This document shows positions 11,150 through 22,213 of a stretch of DNA of 64,000 bases, one piece after another. Each line of letters begins with the position of its first letter. Within the stretch, counting starts at the first letter, position 1. The notes under the pieces were generated by a model that worked only from the letters and a program-made list of their open reading frames with translations, ran no database searches and was not told the DNA's origin. The translations under genes were made by a program, and so were the position numbers. The stretch comes from Ornithodoros turicata (taxonomy: Eukaryota > Arthropoda > Arachnida > Ixodida > Argasidae), in NCBI RefSeq assembly GCF_037126465.1, contig NC_088201.1:65556879-65620878 (forward strand), read 5' to 3'.

Positions 11150-13560
11150 TATAACGGCATCCTTTTTCTAATCCAAGATGGCCGATTCTAAGCCAACACA
11201 ATCCAGTTCTAAGCCAACACAAGCCAAATCCAAAGCCATCTGATTGGCCGCCATTAGCTCCGCCCACTTCACACGTTGATTGGCCCATGCTAAGCCTACT
11301 GATCTTTGATTGGTTGACCGTAGCTCCTTCATGCTAATTAATTGGCTCCGCCCCCACTTCACACGCTGATTGGCTCATGCTAAGCCTTGACTGAGCATTG
11401 ATTGGTTTACCGTAGCTCCACCCCTTCATGCTAATTACTTGGCTCCGCGCCCCGCGCCCGTTGATTGGCCACCGCTACTGATCGCGCGCGCGTTGATTGG
11501 TTCACCATAGCTCCGCCCCCCGCCCGTTTATGTTCATTACTTGACTCCACCCCGCCCCCCAGCGGGCTTCACGCTGATTGGCCGCGCGACCGCTGATTGG
11601 TCCAGGCGCGGCGGCAGCGACCCCGCTGCGGCTTTATCTCAGATGTCCAAACTTACCCATCTGATTGGTCCATTCTAAGCCACTCTCCCAGCCCCCCCAT
11701 CTGATTGGCCGCCGCCACTGCCTTCACCGGCACCCACCAGACGGCCCGTTGCGGCCCTATCTCAGATGTTCAAACTTATACCGATTGGCCCGCCACCAGA
11801 CGGTGCGCGGCGGCGGCGGCGGCGGCGGCGGCTTCAGATGGTTCTAACCTATCTCAGATAGCTCTATGAGATCGAACAGACAGGGGAAAAAATACCTTTC
11901 AACGTTTATTGAGTACATGTTTGAGGAAAAGCATGGCAGTTTTGGAGAGGTTGATTCCCTTGATGCTTGATTGGTCCAGGCGCGGCGGCAGCGACCCCGC
12001 TGCGGCTTTATCTCAGATGTCCAAACTTACCCATCTCTTCATGCTGATTGGTCCATTCTAAGCCGGTCCGCGCTAATGAGCACTCTCCCAGCCCCCCCTC
12101 TGATTGGCCGCCGCCGCCCGCCGGACGCCCCGCTGCGGCCCTATCTCGGATGTTCAAACTTACCCGTGCTGATTGGTCCATTCTAAGCCTACTGATCACC
12201 CTTCCAATGTAAGCCTGCCGATTGGCCCGTTCTAAGCCCACTGACACCGGACTTTACTGGCTCCGCCCACTTCACGCTGATTGGTCCATTCTAAGCCTAC
12301 CGATGGCTGGCCCCCTGATTGGTCCACGCTAAGCCTACTGAACGGTGATTGGCTTACCTGTCGCTCCTAAGCAGCTTCAGATAAGACACACACGACAATC
12401 GTTGATTTCAACCTTTATTTGGTGCAACAGCCTCCTGGTTCAGCTGTGGGTATAGGTTCAGCTGCATCAGAGAGATCATTGGTCTACGTGAACATCTCTC
12501 ACGCTCACTCAGCTCCCTCGGTAGATTCCAACTGTTATTGGTTCATCTGACTGCGCGCGTGGCCGCTCACCCAGCTCTTTATTAGTTCTAGTTGGTCACA
12601 GCTCCCTCATAGGCTCCAACTCCGATGGGTCCATCTAACAGCAAGTGGTCACTGCTATTGATCCATTGAACTGCAAGCCACTCATTGGTCACTCACACTC
12701 ATCTCTAGACGAGATAAATTTAACTGTGGAACTTTTACCATAAGATAACTTTAGCGGGGGCTGGTAGGCTCCAACGGCTATTGGCCCGCGCTAACCGCAT
12801 GCCTCCACCCATTGGTTCACAACGCGCATGCTCTGACGGCGCCGAAGAAGGTTCCCTACACATTTAATAGAAATTATGCTATTGGTCCAGCTGCGTCATA
12901 GGGCACGGCTGTGGCCGGCCCTGATGCTACTTACTTCGTGGCGCAACTCTTTAATGGCTCCACCCACTTCGCATTGATTGGTTCATTTTAAGCCTACTGA
13001 CTTCTAAGCCAGTCCACGCTAAGCCTACTGATCACTCAACCAGCGCTCTGATTGGCCGCTACCAATTGGCCCTCGTTCTAAGTCCACTGACACCAGATGG
13101 CGCAACTCTTCACCAGCTCTGCCTACTTCATGCTGATTGGTCCATTCTAAGCCTACTGACTTCTAAGCCGAACCACGCTAAGCCTACTGATTGTCCCTTC
13201 ACACCAAAGCCTACCGATGTCTGGCCCTGATTGGTCCACGTTAAGCCTGCTGAACAGTGATTGGCTAGCCTGTCGCTCCTAAACCACAATGCAGCAGCTT
13301 CAGACAAGACACACACGACAATTGTTGATTTCAACCTTTATTTGGTACAACAGGCAGCTGTGGGTTGGTTCAGCTGCATCAGAGAGATCCCGGTCATCTC
13401 TTGCGCTCATTGGTCACTCAGCTCCCTCGATAGACACCATATGGCTCATCTAACTGCAAGTGCTCATTGGCCCATCTGACTACAAGCCTCTCATTGGTCA
13501 CTTATGTCTAGGGCTCCCTAACGGGCTCCAACTGCTATCGGCCCATCCGCGGCTGCTCAC
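11150..13560 (-). promoter_or_regulatory. CCAAT/GC-box array, left arm
   Basis: Mirror of 21073-23470. On the + strand the motif appears as ATTGG, commonly inside TGATTGGTCCATTCTAAGCC followed by TACTGA. Many copies lie next to GGCTCCGCCCAC (GC box). See the right-arm entry for the count and the poly(A) signals. Confidence 0.75.
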
Positions 13561-14169
13561 CGGTTCACAATGAAACTTTTTCACATGCTCTACCCTACAC
13601 AGACAAGAGATGGCGCCGCTTGTCTTTGCAAAGATGGACAGCTGCCATTGCATTGGTGACTCATTTCTATCCAACCGGTTCAAGAGAGCCAGCGTGCTCA
13701 ACAGCTTACATGCCGCCGCCTGTTCACACAGCCACAGTTGGAAATGGGGAAAAAATTTTTTTTCAGGGTACACATCTCAAAACACACTCTACACGAGTAA
13801 AGTTGGCTTCCCCCGGTTGCACGCGGGCGTTAGGTCAAGCCCACCCCATGAGAACAAGCTTAGGATCGTTTAGGATGTGTGTGTGTGCTTTGCAGTTCAA
13901 CCTAAAAATTGTTTCAATCAAGCAGAATGGCAAATGATGCAATGGAGCGCGTTCATTCTTGAGAACGAATTTTGTGACAGAACATAAACAAAACAAAACA
14001 TTTCAATGTGCAAAAAAACTCATCGTGATGCTGATCAGGGAAGCCAGCACGCGTTCGAAATAAGCAAGAAGAAGCACATGATCGAGAAAACAACGATAGT
14101 TGGTGCTGTGCAGAGAAGCTGGTTTGAGGGAAAAACAGCTTGTATGATCAATAAACCCTTGGGCCTGTT

Positions 14170-14950
14170 TTTATTTTAGACAGCGCGCATTCAACACGCG
14201 AAATTAAATAAATCGAGCAGAATGACAATAGCATAGTGGCGCTATGTGGTGAAGCTCAAGACGCACTGACACTCCAACGCTTATTAAACAATGCTATGCA
14301 CGTACTGAAGCTAAAAAAGAAAAAGGCAGGCTCAACCCAAGCTGAGTATGAAGAAACACACTGCTCCCCTCAGAATGCCCTGTTCAAACATAGCCAGTGT
14401 ACACGACACAGCTCGCAGTCCTGGAAGCACTTTTAGAAATATAAGTCCAAGGCACAACGTCGCACTATGAACGAGTTCATCTCGGAAAAAATGCGCGCTC
14501 ACCTTCGCAGACGGGTCACGAGCACCATACCGCAATATCTGAAACATGCGGCGCGTGGACAGCTCACGTGACTTTAGCCAGCCCGTGCAGTTTTAGACTT
14601 CAACATAAGAAATTAACTAAATCAAGCACAGTGATGCTATGTCGTGACTGACGCTTATTAAACAATGCTATGCAGTGAAGCTTCGCACGTACTCAATGTT
14701 AAAAACGGACACTCAACCCAAAACTGAGTATGAAGAAACACAATTTCAGATTGCTCTCTCCCCGAACATCCCGTGCACCTCCGCGTTCCTTCTCTATACT
14801 GGAAGCAGCAATATTAAGATCGTCGCACTATGAACAAGTCCGGCTCATCAAAAAAAGAAAGGGCTTACCTCATCACACCGGTATGACGCACGTAGACTCT
14901 TGTCGCATGGCGCGGTACAGCAGGGTAGGGAAACACGGCCGCGTGGACAG
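14170..14950 (-). other. Duplicated splice-site-bearing cassette, left arm
   Basis: Mirror of 19683-20463. Two ~390-bp units read on the minus strand. Described under the right arm. Confidence 0.55.
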
Positions 14951-15086
14951 CTCACACGATTTCAGCCTGCCCGCGCACACCTCACAACATGCGCCGACAC
15001 ACCCAACATGTCGACCACTTACGCACGGAAAACTTGATAGCCGAAACACAGGCGCGGAACACACCCCTCCGGTTGGGACCATCTCT

Positions 15087-15168
15087 TTTATATCAGTGCT
15101 CGCTCGTTTCCGCAAGGTTGCAAGCCCGAGAAATTGGGTCACCTTGAAGATGAGCCATCTGTTTTATA
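15087..15168 (-). promoter_or_regulatory. Two TATA-box repeats, left arm, minus strand
   Basis: Mirror of 19465-19546: two GATATAAAA-type boxes about 76 bases apart, each followed by CAGATGG or GAGATGG. They would drive transcription outward along the arm. Confidence 0.5.
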
Positions 15169-15774
15169 TCAAAAACGCACTTCATGGCCAAACTCTGCGG
15201 CGGACCCTAGCGGAAAAAAATGTTGCGTCAAGGTGATGTAACGAGAAACTGGGTCACCTCGTAAATCATGTTTTCCGAGGCCGCACGTATTAAAACCAGT
15301 GATCACACCACGCTATGAGAAGGAAAAAAATATCTCTATGAGTCCACCTGCTCATTGCCGAAACAAGCACCGAGAACAAAGGGTTCGCTTATGCAGTTTC
15401 CAAGAGGTTCCAAATGTCCCTCGCAGCTAACGGGCGCGCATCACGGGCACGATTGTGTAAACAAAATCGCACCACCCTCCAAGGGCGCATTTGAGTTCCG
15501 TCCGTCGGTCGACTCTGGGTTAAGCGCACAACGAGGAAGATGAGGAAAGTTTTCAGTTCATTCGGCAGTATTTCCTGTTTTTAGGAGGGAAAATTCTGTG
15601 TTGTGTGATGGAGACGCTATATAGATAGGTGATAAGGAGAAGGATTATATAGCACGTACTCATCGACTAAGCGAGTATAGTTTGTGGAGAGCGCCACGCT
15701 ATTTTAAAGTAATTTTATAGCATATCCCAAACGTTCTGCGCGATCAAACGGAAAGAAGAAAACCGTTTCACGCA

Positions 15775-16011
15775 TCACGGTGCGTGCGCGTGCTCAAACA
15801 AGTTCTGGCTATTAGTAAAAGAAGTAGTTTTGGGTTCCCAGGCGGGTGTTTCCAGCGCATCAGGCAACAACGTAAACTGTTCTGCGCGATCAAACAAGTC
15901 CCGCTCCCTCGCGCGTACCATATCATAACTTGTTTCAGCGTGCTCAAACAAGTTCTGGCTTTTGTGGTCGTATGATGGTGCAGATTTGTAAGAAACACTG
16001 AAGAGAGTCAA
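15775..16011 (-). CDS. Possible small ORF with LFEHA/LFDRA motifs, left arm
   Basis: A 78-codon open frame on the minus strand lacks an ATG in its frame; a TCTCTTCAG splice-acceptor-like sequence lies at its start, so it might be an exon. It contains repeated motifs: SQNLFEHA twice and RERDLFDRAEQF once, from duplicated DNA segments (CGTGCTCAAACAAGTTCTGG at 15789 and 15939). It is divergent from the 16027 frame, with about 15 bases between them. No family was recognised. An identical copy is at 18622-18858. Coding status is doubtful. Confidence 0.3.
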   Translation of the reverse strand: MTLFSVSYKSAPSYDHKSQNLFEHAETSYDMVRARERDLFDRAEQFTLLPDALETPAWEPKTTSFTNSQNLFEHAHAP

Positions 16012-16026
16012 GGATGATCCTCCGAC

Positions 16027-16737
16027 ATGAGAAAAGTGATGAGGAGCGACTTGACAACCGCGAAACTGCGAAGCCTCAGTGTGTCGTGTGAGATGGATCA
16101 GTTCGTATGCAAACGCATGCTGGCAGATTTACAATGCCTACACAACTTTTTAAATGGACACGGAGAAGAGAGTGATTTTAGTGACATTTTGAGAGCTATT
16201 CCCGTGCGGAGTACTCATAAAATAAGACAGTTTGTGAGATACAAGTTGGAACTGCTGGAGCGATATAGAAACGGAGAACCCATCGACGAGACAATCATAA
16301 ATGCCGGGTTTTCCATCCCCGTGGTGCGCGACTACTGGAAAAAGAACCACACGAGCTTGGACATTACCGTCATCGAGGGAAATGAACGTGTTGTCTCCAC
16401 GTTAGAAGACATCCTCGCTAAAGTGTTGTGAATACAGTGTTTAGCAGTACCGCGGGGTCTCTATGAAGCTTTCATCGGGAAACGATTCACCACCATCGAC
16501 AGGGTAGACGATGCCATGGACGAGATCCTACGAGTATACCACGAAATTGAGCTAGAAAAAGGAGATGCGAACCTATTCATGATATCACGCGAAGTCCTAA
16601 AGAGATACGGCTACAGAGACATCGCGGGCATAGATATTCTTCAAGCTCTTCATCTGCTGCACGTCTTAGTTTACCTCTGGAATGAATGCTGTCGTATCAT
16701 GTACGAACCGGATGGCTGTCCCCTAAAGATCGAGTGA
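16027..16737 (+). CDS. Unknown 236-codon ORF with one internal TGA, left arm
   Basis: Starts at the first ATG after an in-frame stop (MRKVMRSDLTTAKLRSLSVS). The frame runs 134 codons to a TGA at 16429-16431, then continues open in the same frame for another 101 codons to 16737 (ending GCPLKIE). Composition is uniform across the TGA: charged, helix-forming and without membrane segments, with no motif I recognise. A partial reading could start at ATG 16516. Tandem AATAAA-type signals lie about 50 bases past the stop. The identical TGA in the other arm rules out a random sequencing error; it means read-through, recoding or a shared nonsense mutation. Two separate small proteins are also possible. 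Confidence 0.6.
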
Positions 16738-16784
16738 AACAGAAGAAGAAAAGGCGTCTTTGACGAGCAACCGATTGGAGTGCG

Positions 16785-16800
16785 GAACAAATAAATAAAT
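16785..16800 (+). terminator. Poly(A) signals after the 236-codon ORF
   Basis: AACAAATAAATAAATATTTTG contains two overlapping AATAAA motifs 50-60 bases past the stop codon at 16737. The mirror copy serves the right-arm gene at about 17833-17848. Confidence 0.6.
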
Positions 16801-17268
16801 ATTTTGTCAACACAGTTGTCCGTTTGTATGACTGGATAGGAAAAGCACGATATTTCTTGCATTTTTCTAAAGATATAGATTAAAAAGTTGTGCATATACT
16901 CACACATACTATACAAGATATATGATTGTGGATTAATTGCTAAAATTTATCGATCCACATTCAGGAGAAGTGGTGACTACCACACATCAGTAAGAGTTTA
17001 ATCACAATTTGAACAAGTGTTGCGATTTATGATCAGTGTTGTAGAATGTGTAATTTCACAATACGCAAGCTTTAATTCGCTCACTTTGACGAGCACTCTT
17101 TCACGATGACAGAGAATTTAATCCAATGGATTGATATTTTCTATATACACTATAACATAATGCGAATTCTTTATGTCGTGGATATTAAAAGTTACGAATA
17201 TTTTCCGAATGAAATTTACTTAAAACTCGAAGAAAGGGTCACCCGCGTCGACGAAGACGTTTCCGCAA

Positions 17269-17364
17269 AAAGCAACACGCACGCGTGCGGTACCGCGTTA
17301 ACGCGTCGGGCGCAGAATCGCGTTCGGTTTCGGGTACGGCATTGGGGAAACGCGGCCCGGCGTG
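17269..17364. other. 96-bp unique GC-rich centre (loop) of the palindrome
   Basis: The only stretch not mirrored. It is CG-rich and contains short self-complementary words, GCACGCGTGC and CGCGTTAACGCG, plus a GGTACC. At its edges GCAACACG (17273-17280) can still pair with CGTGTTGC (17361-17368) if a 7-base bulge is allowed. Open frames of 103 codons run through it on both strands, but this follows from the palindrome and is not evidence of coding. Confidence 0.85.
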
Positions 17365-17895
17365 TTGCGGAAACGTCTTCGTCGACGCGGGTGACCCTTT
17401 CTTCGAGTTTTAAGTAAATTTCATTCGGAAAATATTCGTAACTCTTAATATCCACGACATAAAGAATTCGCATTATGTTATAGTGTATATAGAAAATATC
17501 AATCCATTGGATTAAATTCTCTGTCATCGTGAAAGAGTGCTCGTCAAAGTGAGCGAATTAAAGCTTGCGTATTGTGAAATTACACATTCTACAACACTGA
17601 TCATAAATCGCAACACTTGTTCAAATTGTGATTAAACTCTTACTGATGTGTGGTAGTCACCACTTCTCCTGAATGTGGATCGATAAATTTTAGCAATTAA
17701 TCCACAATCATATATCTTGTATAGTATGTGTGAGTATATGCACAACTTTTTAATCTATATCTTTAGAAAAATGCAAGAAATATCGTGCTTTTCCTATCCA
17801 GTCATACAAACGGACAACTGTGTTGACAAAATATTTATTTATTTGTTCCGCACTCCAATCGGTTGCTCGTCAAAGACGCCTTTTCTTCTTCTGTT

Positions 17896-18606
17896 TCACT
17901 CGATCTTTAGGGGACAGCCATCCGGTTCGTACATGATACGACAGCATTCATTCCAGAGGTAAACTAAGACGTGCAGCAGATGAAGAGCTTGAAGAATATC
18001 TATGCCCGCGATGTCTCTGTAGCCGTATCTCTTTAGGACTTCGCGTGATATCATGAATAGGTTCGCATCTCCTTTTTCTAGCTCAATTTCGTGGTATACT
18101 CGTAGGATCTCGTCCATGGCATCGTCTACCCTGTCGATGGTGGTGAATCGTTTCCCGATGAAAGCTTCATAGAGACCCCGCGGTACTGCTAAACACTGTA
18201 TTCACAACACTTTAGCGAGGATGTCTTCTAACGTGGAGACAACACGTTCATTTCCCTCGATGACGGTAATGTCCAAGCTCGTGTGGTTCTTTTTCCAGTA
18301 GTCGCGCACCACGGGGATGGAAAACCCGGCATTTATGATTGTCTCGTCGATGGGTTCTCCGTTTCTATATCGCTCCAGCAGTTCCAACTTGTATCTCACA
18401 AACTGTCTTATTTTATGAGTACTCCGCACGGGAATAGCTCTCAAAATGTCACTAAAATCACTCTCTTCTCCGTGTCCATTTAAAAAGTTGTGTAGGCATT
18501 GTAAATCTGCCAGCATGCGTTTGCATACGAACTGATCCATCTCACACGACACACTGAGGCTTCGCAGTTTCGCGGTTGTCAAGTCGCTCCTCATCACTTT
18601 TCTCAT
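17896..18606 (-). CDS. Unknown 236-codon ORF with one internal TGA, right arm
   Basis: Exact mirror of 16027-16737: 134 codons, a TGA at 18202-18204, then 101 more codons in frame to 17896. The two copies converge on the palindrome centre. Their 3' signals lie about 470 bases either side of the unique loop. No difference between the two copies was seen in the protein. Confidence 0.6.
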
Positions 18607-18621
18607 GTCGGAGGATCATCC

Positions 18622-18858
18622 TTGACTCTCTTCAGTGTTTCTTACAAATCTGCACCATCATACGACCACAAAAGCCAGAACTTGTTTGAGCACGCTGAAA
18701 CAAGTTATGATATGGTACGCGCGAGGGAGCGGGACTTGTTTGATCGCGCAGAACAGTTTACGTTGTTGCCTGATGCGCTGGAAACACCCGCCTGGGAACC
18801 CAAAACTACTTCTTTTACTAATAGCCAGAACTTGTTTGAGCACGCGCACGCACCGTGA
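18622..18858 (+). CDS. Possible small ORF with LFEHA/LFDRA motifs, right arm
   Basis: Exact mirror of 15775-16011. It is divergent from the 18606 gene start with about 15 bases between, so the two could share one promoter region. Evidence for coding is weak: no in-frame ATG, and the motif repeats arise from duplicated DNA. Confidence 0.3.
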   Translation: MTLFSVSYKSAPSYDHKSQNLFEHAETSYDMVRARERDLFDRAEQFTLLPDALETPAWEPKTTSFTNSQNLFEHAHAP

Positions 18859-19464
18859 TGCGTGAAACGGTTTTCTTCTTTCCGTTTGATCGCGCAGAAC
18901 GTTTGGGATATGCTATAAAATTACTTTAAAATAGCGTGGCGCTCTCCACAAACTATACTCGCTTAGTCGATGAGTACGTGCTATATAATCCTTCTCCTTA
19001 TCACCTATCTATATAGCGTCTCCATCACACAACACAGAATTTTCCCTCCTAAAAACAGGAAATACTGCCGAATGAACTGAAAACTTTCCTCATCTTCCTC
19101 GTTGTGCGCTTAACCCAGAGTCGACCGACGGACGGAACTCAAATGCGCCCTTGGAGGGTGGTGCGATTTTGTTTACACAATCGTGCCCGTGATGCGCGCC
19201 CGTTAGCTGCGAGGGACATTTGGAACCTCTTGGAAACTGCATAAGCGAACCCTTTGTTCTCGGTGCTTGTTTCGGCAATGAGCAGGTGGACTCATAGAGA
19301 TATTTTTTTCCTTCTCATAGCGTGGTGTGATCACTGGTTTTAATACGTGCGGCCTCGGAAAACATGATTTACGAGGTGACCCAGTTTCTCGTTACATCAC
19401 CTTGACGCAACATTTTTTTCCGCTAGGGTCCGCCGCAGAGTTTGGCCATGAAGTGCGTTTTTGA

Positions 19465-19546
19465 TATAAAACAGATGGCTCATCTTCAAGGTGACCCAAT
19501 TTCTCGGGCTTGCAACCTTGCGGAAACGAGCGAGCACTGATATAAA
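19465..19546 (+). promoter_or_regulatory. Two TATA-box repeats, right arm
   Basis: GATATAAAACAGATGG (TATAAA at 19465) and GATATAAAAGAGATGG (TATAAA at 19541) are followed or preceded by AGGTGACCCARTTTCTCG blocks at about 19374-19394 and 19489-19505. A tandem duplication of a core promoter with a shared downstream word is the simplest reading. It points outward along the arm, toward the duplicated splice cassette. Confidence 0.5.
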
Positions 19547-19682
19547 AGAGATGGTCCCAACCGGAGGGGTGTGTTCCGCGCCTGTGTTTCGGCTATCAAG
19601 TTTTCCGTGCGTAAGTGGTCGACATGTTGGGTGTGTCGGCGCATGTTGTGAGGTGTGCGCGGGCAGGCTGAAATCGTGTGAG

Positions 19683-20463
19683 CTGTCCACGCGGCCGTGT
19701 TTCCCTACCCTGCTGTACCGCGCCATGCGACAAGAGTCTACGTGCGTCATACCGGTGTGATGAGGTAAGCCCTTTCTTTTTTTGATGAGCCGGACTTGTT
19801 CATAGTGCGACGATCTTAATATTGCTGCTTCCAGTATAGAGAAGGAACGCGGAGGTGCACGGGATGTTCGGGGAGAGAGCAATCTGAAATTGTGTTTCTT
19901 CATACTCAGTTTTGGGTTGAGTGTCCGTTTTTAACATTGAGTACGTGCGAAGCTTCACTGCATAGCATTGTTTAATAAGCGTCAGTCACGACATAGCATC
20001 ACTGTGCTTGATTTAGTTAATTTCTTATGTTGAAGTCTAAAACTGCACGGGCTGGCTAAAGTCACGTGAGCTGTCCACGCGCCGCATGTTTCAGATATTG
20101 CGGTATGGTGCTCGTGACCCGTCTGCGAAGGTGAGCGCGCATTTTTTCCGAGATGAACTCGTTCATAGTGCGACGTTGTGCCTTGGACTTATATTTCTAA
20201 AAGTGCTTCCAGGACTGCGAGCTGTGTCGTGTACACTGGCTATGTTTGAACAGGGCATTCTGAGGGGAGCAGTGTGTTTCTTCATACTCAGCTTGGGTTG
20301 AGCCTGCCTTTTTCTTTTTTAGCTTCAGTACGTGCATAGCATTGTTTAATAAGCGTTGGAGTGTCAGTGCGTCTTGAGCTTCACCACATAGCGCCACTAT
20401 GCTATTGTCATTCTGCTCGATTTATTTAATTTCGCGTGTTGAATGCGCGCTGTCTAAAATAAA
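19683..20463 (+). other. Duplicated ~390-bp cassette with splice-like signals, right arm
   Basis: Two units share the same order of blocks: GAGCTGTCCACGCG, a donor-like site (GAGGTAAGCC at 19760-19770; AAGGTGAGCGC near 20128-20140), TTCATAGTGCGACG, an acceptor-like TGCTTCCAG, TGTTTCTTCATACTCAG, then GCATAGCATTGTTTAATAAGCG. The second unit is followed by an AATAAA at 20458. Conservation of donor, acceptor and tail while the rest diverges suggests two related spliced transcripts. No long frame crosses them, so they could be non-coding or have very small products. Confidence 0.5.
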
Positions 20464-21290
20464 AACAGGCCCAAGGGTTTATTGATCATACAAGCTGTTT
20501 TTCCCTCAAACCAGCTTCTCTGCACAGCACCAACTATCGTTGTTTTCTCGATCATGTGCTTCTTCTTGCTTATTTCGAACGCGTGCTGGCTTCCCTGATT
20601 AGCATCACGATGAGTTTTTTTGCACATTGAAATGTTTTGTTTTGTTTATGTTCTGTCACAAAATTCGTTCTCAAGAATGAACGCGCTCCATTGCATCATT
20701 TGCCATTCTGCTTGATTGAAACAATTTTTAGGTTGAACTGCAAAGCACACACACACATCCTAAACGATCCTAAGCTTGTTCTCATGGGGTGGGCTTGACC
20801 TAACGCCCGCGTGCAACCGGGGGAAGCCAACTTTACTCGTGTAGAGTGTGTTTTGAGATGTGTACCCTGAAAAAAAATTTTTTCCCCATTTCCAACTGTG
20901 GCTGTGTGAACAGGCGGCGGCATGTAAGCTGTTGAGCACGCTGGCTCTCTTGAACCGGTTGGATAGAAATGAGTCACCAATGCAATGGCAGCTGTCCATC
21001 TTTGCAAAGACAAGCGGCGCCATCTCTTGTCTGTGTAGGGTAGAGCATGTGAAAAAGTTTCATTGTGAACCGGTGAGCAGCCGCGGATGGGCCGATAGCA
21101 GTTGGAGCCCGTTAGGGAGCCCTAGACATAAGTGACCAATGAGAGGCTTGTAGTCAGATGGGCCAATGAGCACTTGCAGTTAGATGAGCCATATGGTGTC
21201 TATCGAGGGAGCTGAGTGACCAATGAGCGCAAGAGATGACCGGGATCTCTCTGATGCAGCTGAACCAACCCACAGCTGCCTGTTGTACCA

Positions 21291-21330
21291 AATAAAGGTT
21301 GAAATCAACAATTGTCGTGTGTGTCTTGTC
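21291..21330 (+). terminator. Poly(A) signal with GT-rich element (copy 1)
   Basis: AATAAA at 21291-21296 is followed 20 bases later by TTGTCGTGTGTGTCTTG, a good downstream GT-rich element. The mirror is in the left arm at 13303-13342. Confidence 0.5.
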
Positions 21331-22213
21331 TGAAGCTGCTGCATTGTGGTTTAGGAGCGACAGGCTAGCCAATCACTGTTCAGCAGGCTTAACGTGGACC
21401 AATCAGGGCCAGACATCGGTAGGCTTTGGTGTGAAGGGACAATCAGTAGGCTTAGCGTGGTTCAGCTTAGAAGTCAGTAGGCTTAGAATGGACCAATCAG
21501 CATGAAGTAGGCAGAGCTGGTGAAGAGTTGCGCCATCTGGTGTCAGTGGACTTAGAACGAGGGCCAATTGGTAGCGGCCAATCAGAGCGCTGGTTGAGTG
21601 ATCAGTAGGCTTAGCGTGGACTGGCTTAGAAGTCAGTAGGCTTAAAATGAACCAATCAATGCGAAGTGGGTGGAGCCATTAAAGAGTTGCGCCACGAAGT
21701 AAGTAGCATCAGGGCCGGCCACAGCCGTGCCCTATGACGCAGCTGGACCAATAGCATAATTTCTATTAAATGTGTAGGGAACCTTCTTCGGCGCCGTCAG
21801 AGCATGCGCGTTGTGAACCAATGGGTGGAGGCATGCGGTTAGCGCGGGCCAATAGCCGTTGGAGCCTACCAGCCCCCGCTAAAGTTATCTTATGGTAAAA
21901 GTTCCACAGTTAAATTTATCTCGTCTAGAGATGAGTGTGAGTGACCAATGAGTGGCTTGCAGTTCAATGGATCAATAGCAGTGACCACTTGCTGTTAGAT
22001 GGACCCATCGGAGTTGGAGCCTATGAGGGAGCTGTGACCAACTAGAACTAATAAAGAGCTGGGTGAGCGGCCACGCGCGCAGTCAGATGAACCAATAACA
22101 GTTGGAATCTACCGAGGGAGCTGAGTGAGCGTGAGAGATGTTCACGTAGACCAATGATCTCTCTGATGCAGCTGAACCTATACCCACAGCTGAACCAGGA
22201 GGCTGTTGCACCA

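Larger units (their letters stand above)
11066..17268. repeat. Left arm of the palindrome
   Basis: Pairs with 17365-23543. Differences noticed by eye: an extra 16-bp CGGCATAAGAACCGAA unit near 11100; eight GGC units at 11809-11832 against five in the right arm; one C fewer near 11589; and single-base differences near 11085, 11445, 12238, 13153 and 14035. Everything else compared was identical. Confidence 0.93.

Noticed and set aside
14236..15236. Frames of 66-168 codons in the palindrome arms (for example 14730-15236)
   Set aside because: They lie antisense to TATA, splice-like and poly(A) signals, are low in hydrophobic periodicity and match no family. They are probably chance frames in moderately GC-rich DNA.
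17269..17364. CRISPR array or bacterial origin in the window
   Set aside because: No regularly spaced identical repeats with unique spacers, no bacterial operons or ribosome sites. Tandem repeats at 1.7 kb and 46 kb are satellite-like.
17106..17527. Open frames of 103 codons on both strands across the palindrome centre
   Set aside because: The same first ~54 codons arise on each strand because of the palindrome, and the rest is the GC-rich loop plus the complement of the start. The symmetry alone produces them, and no motif or conservation supports coding.
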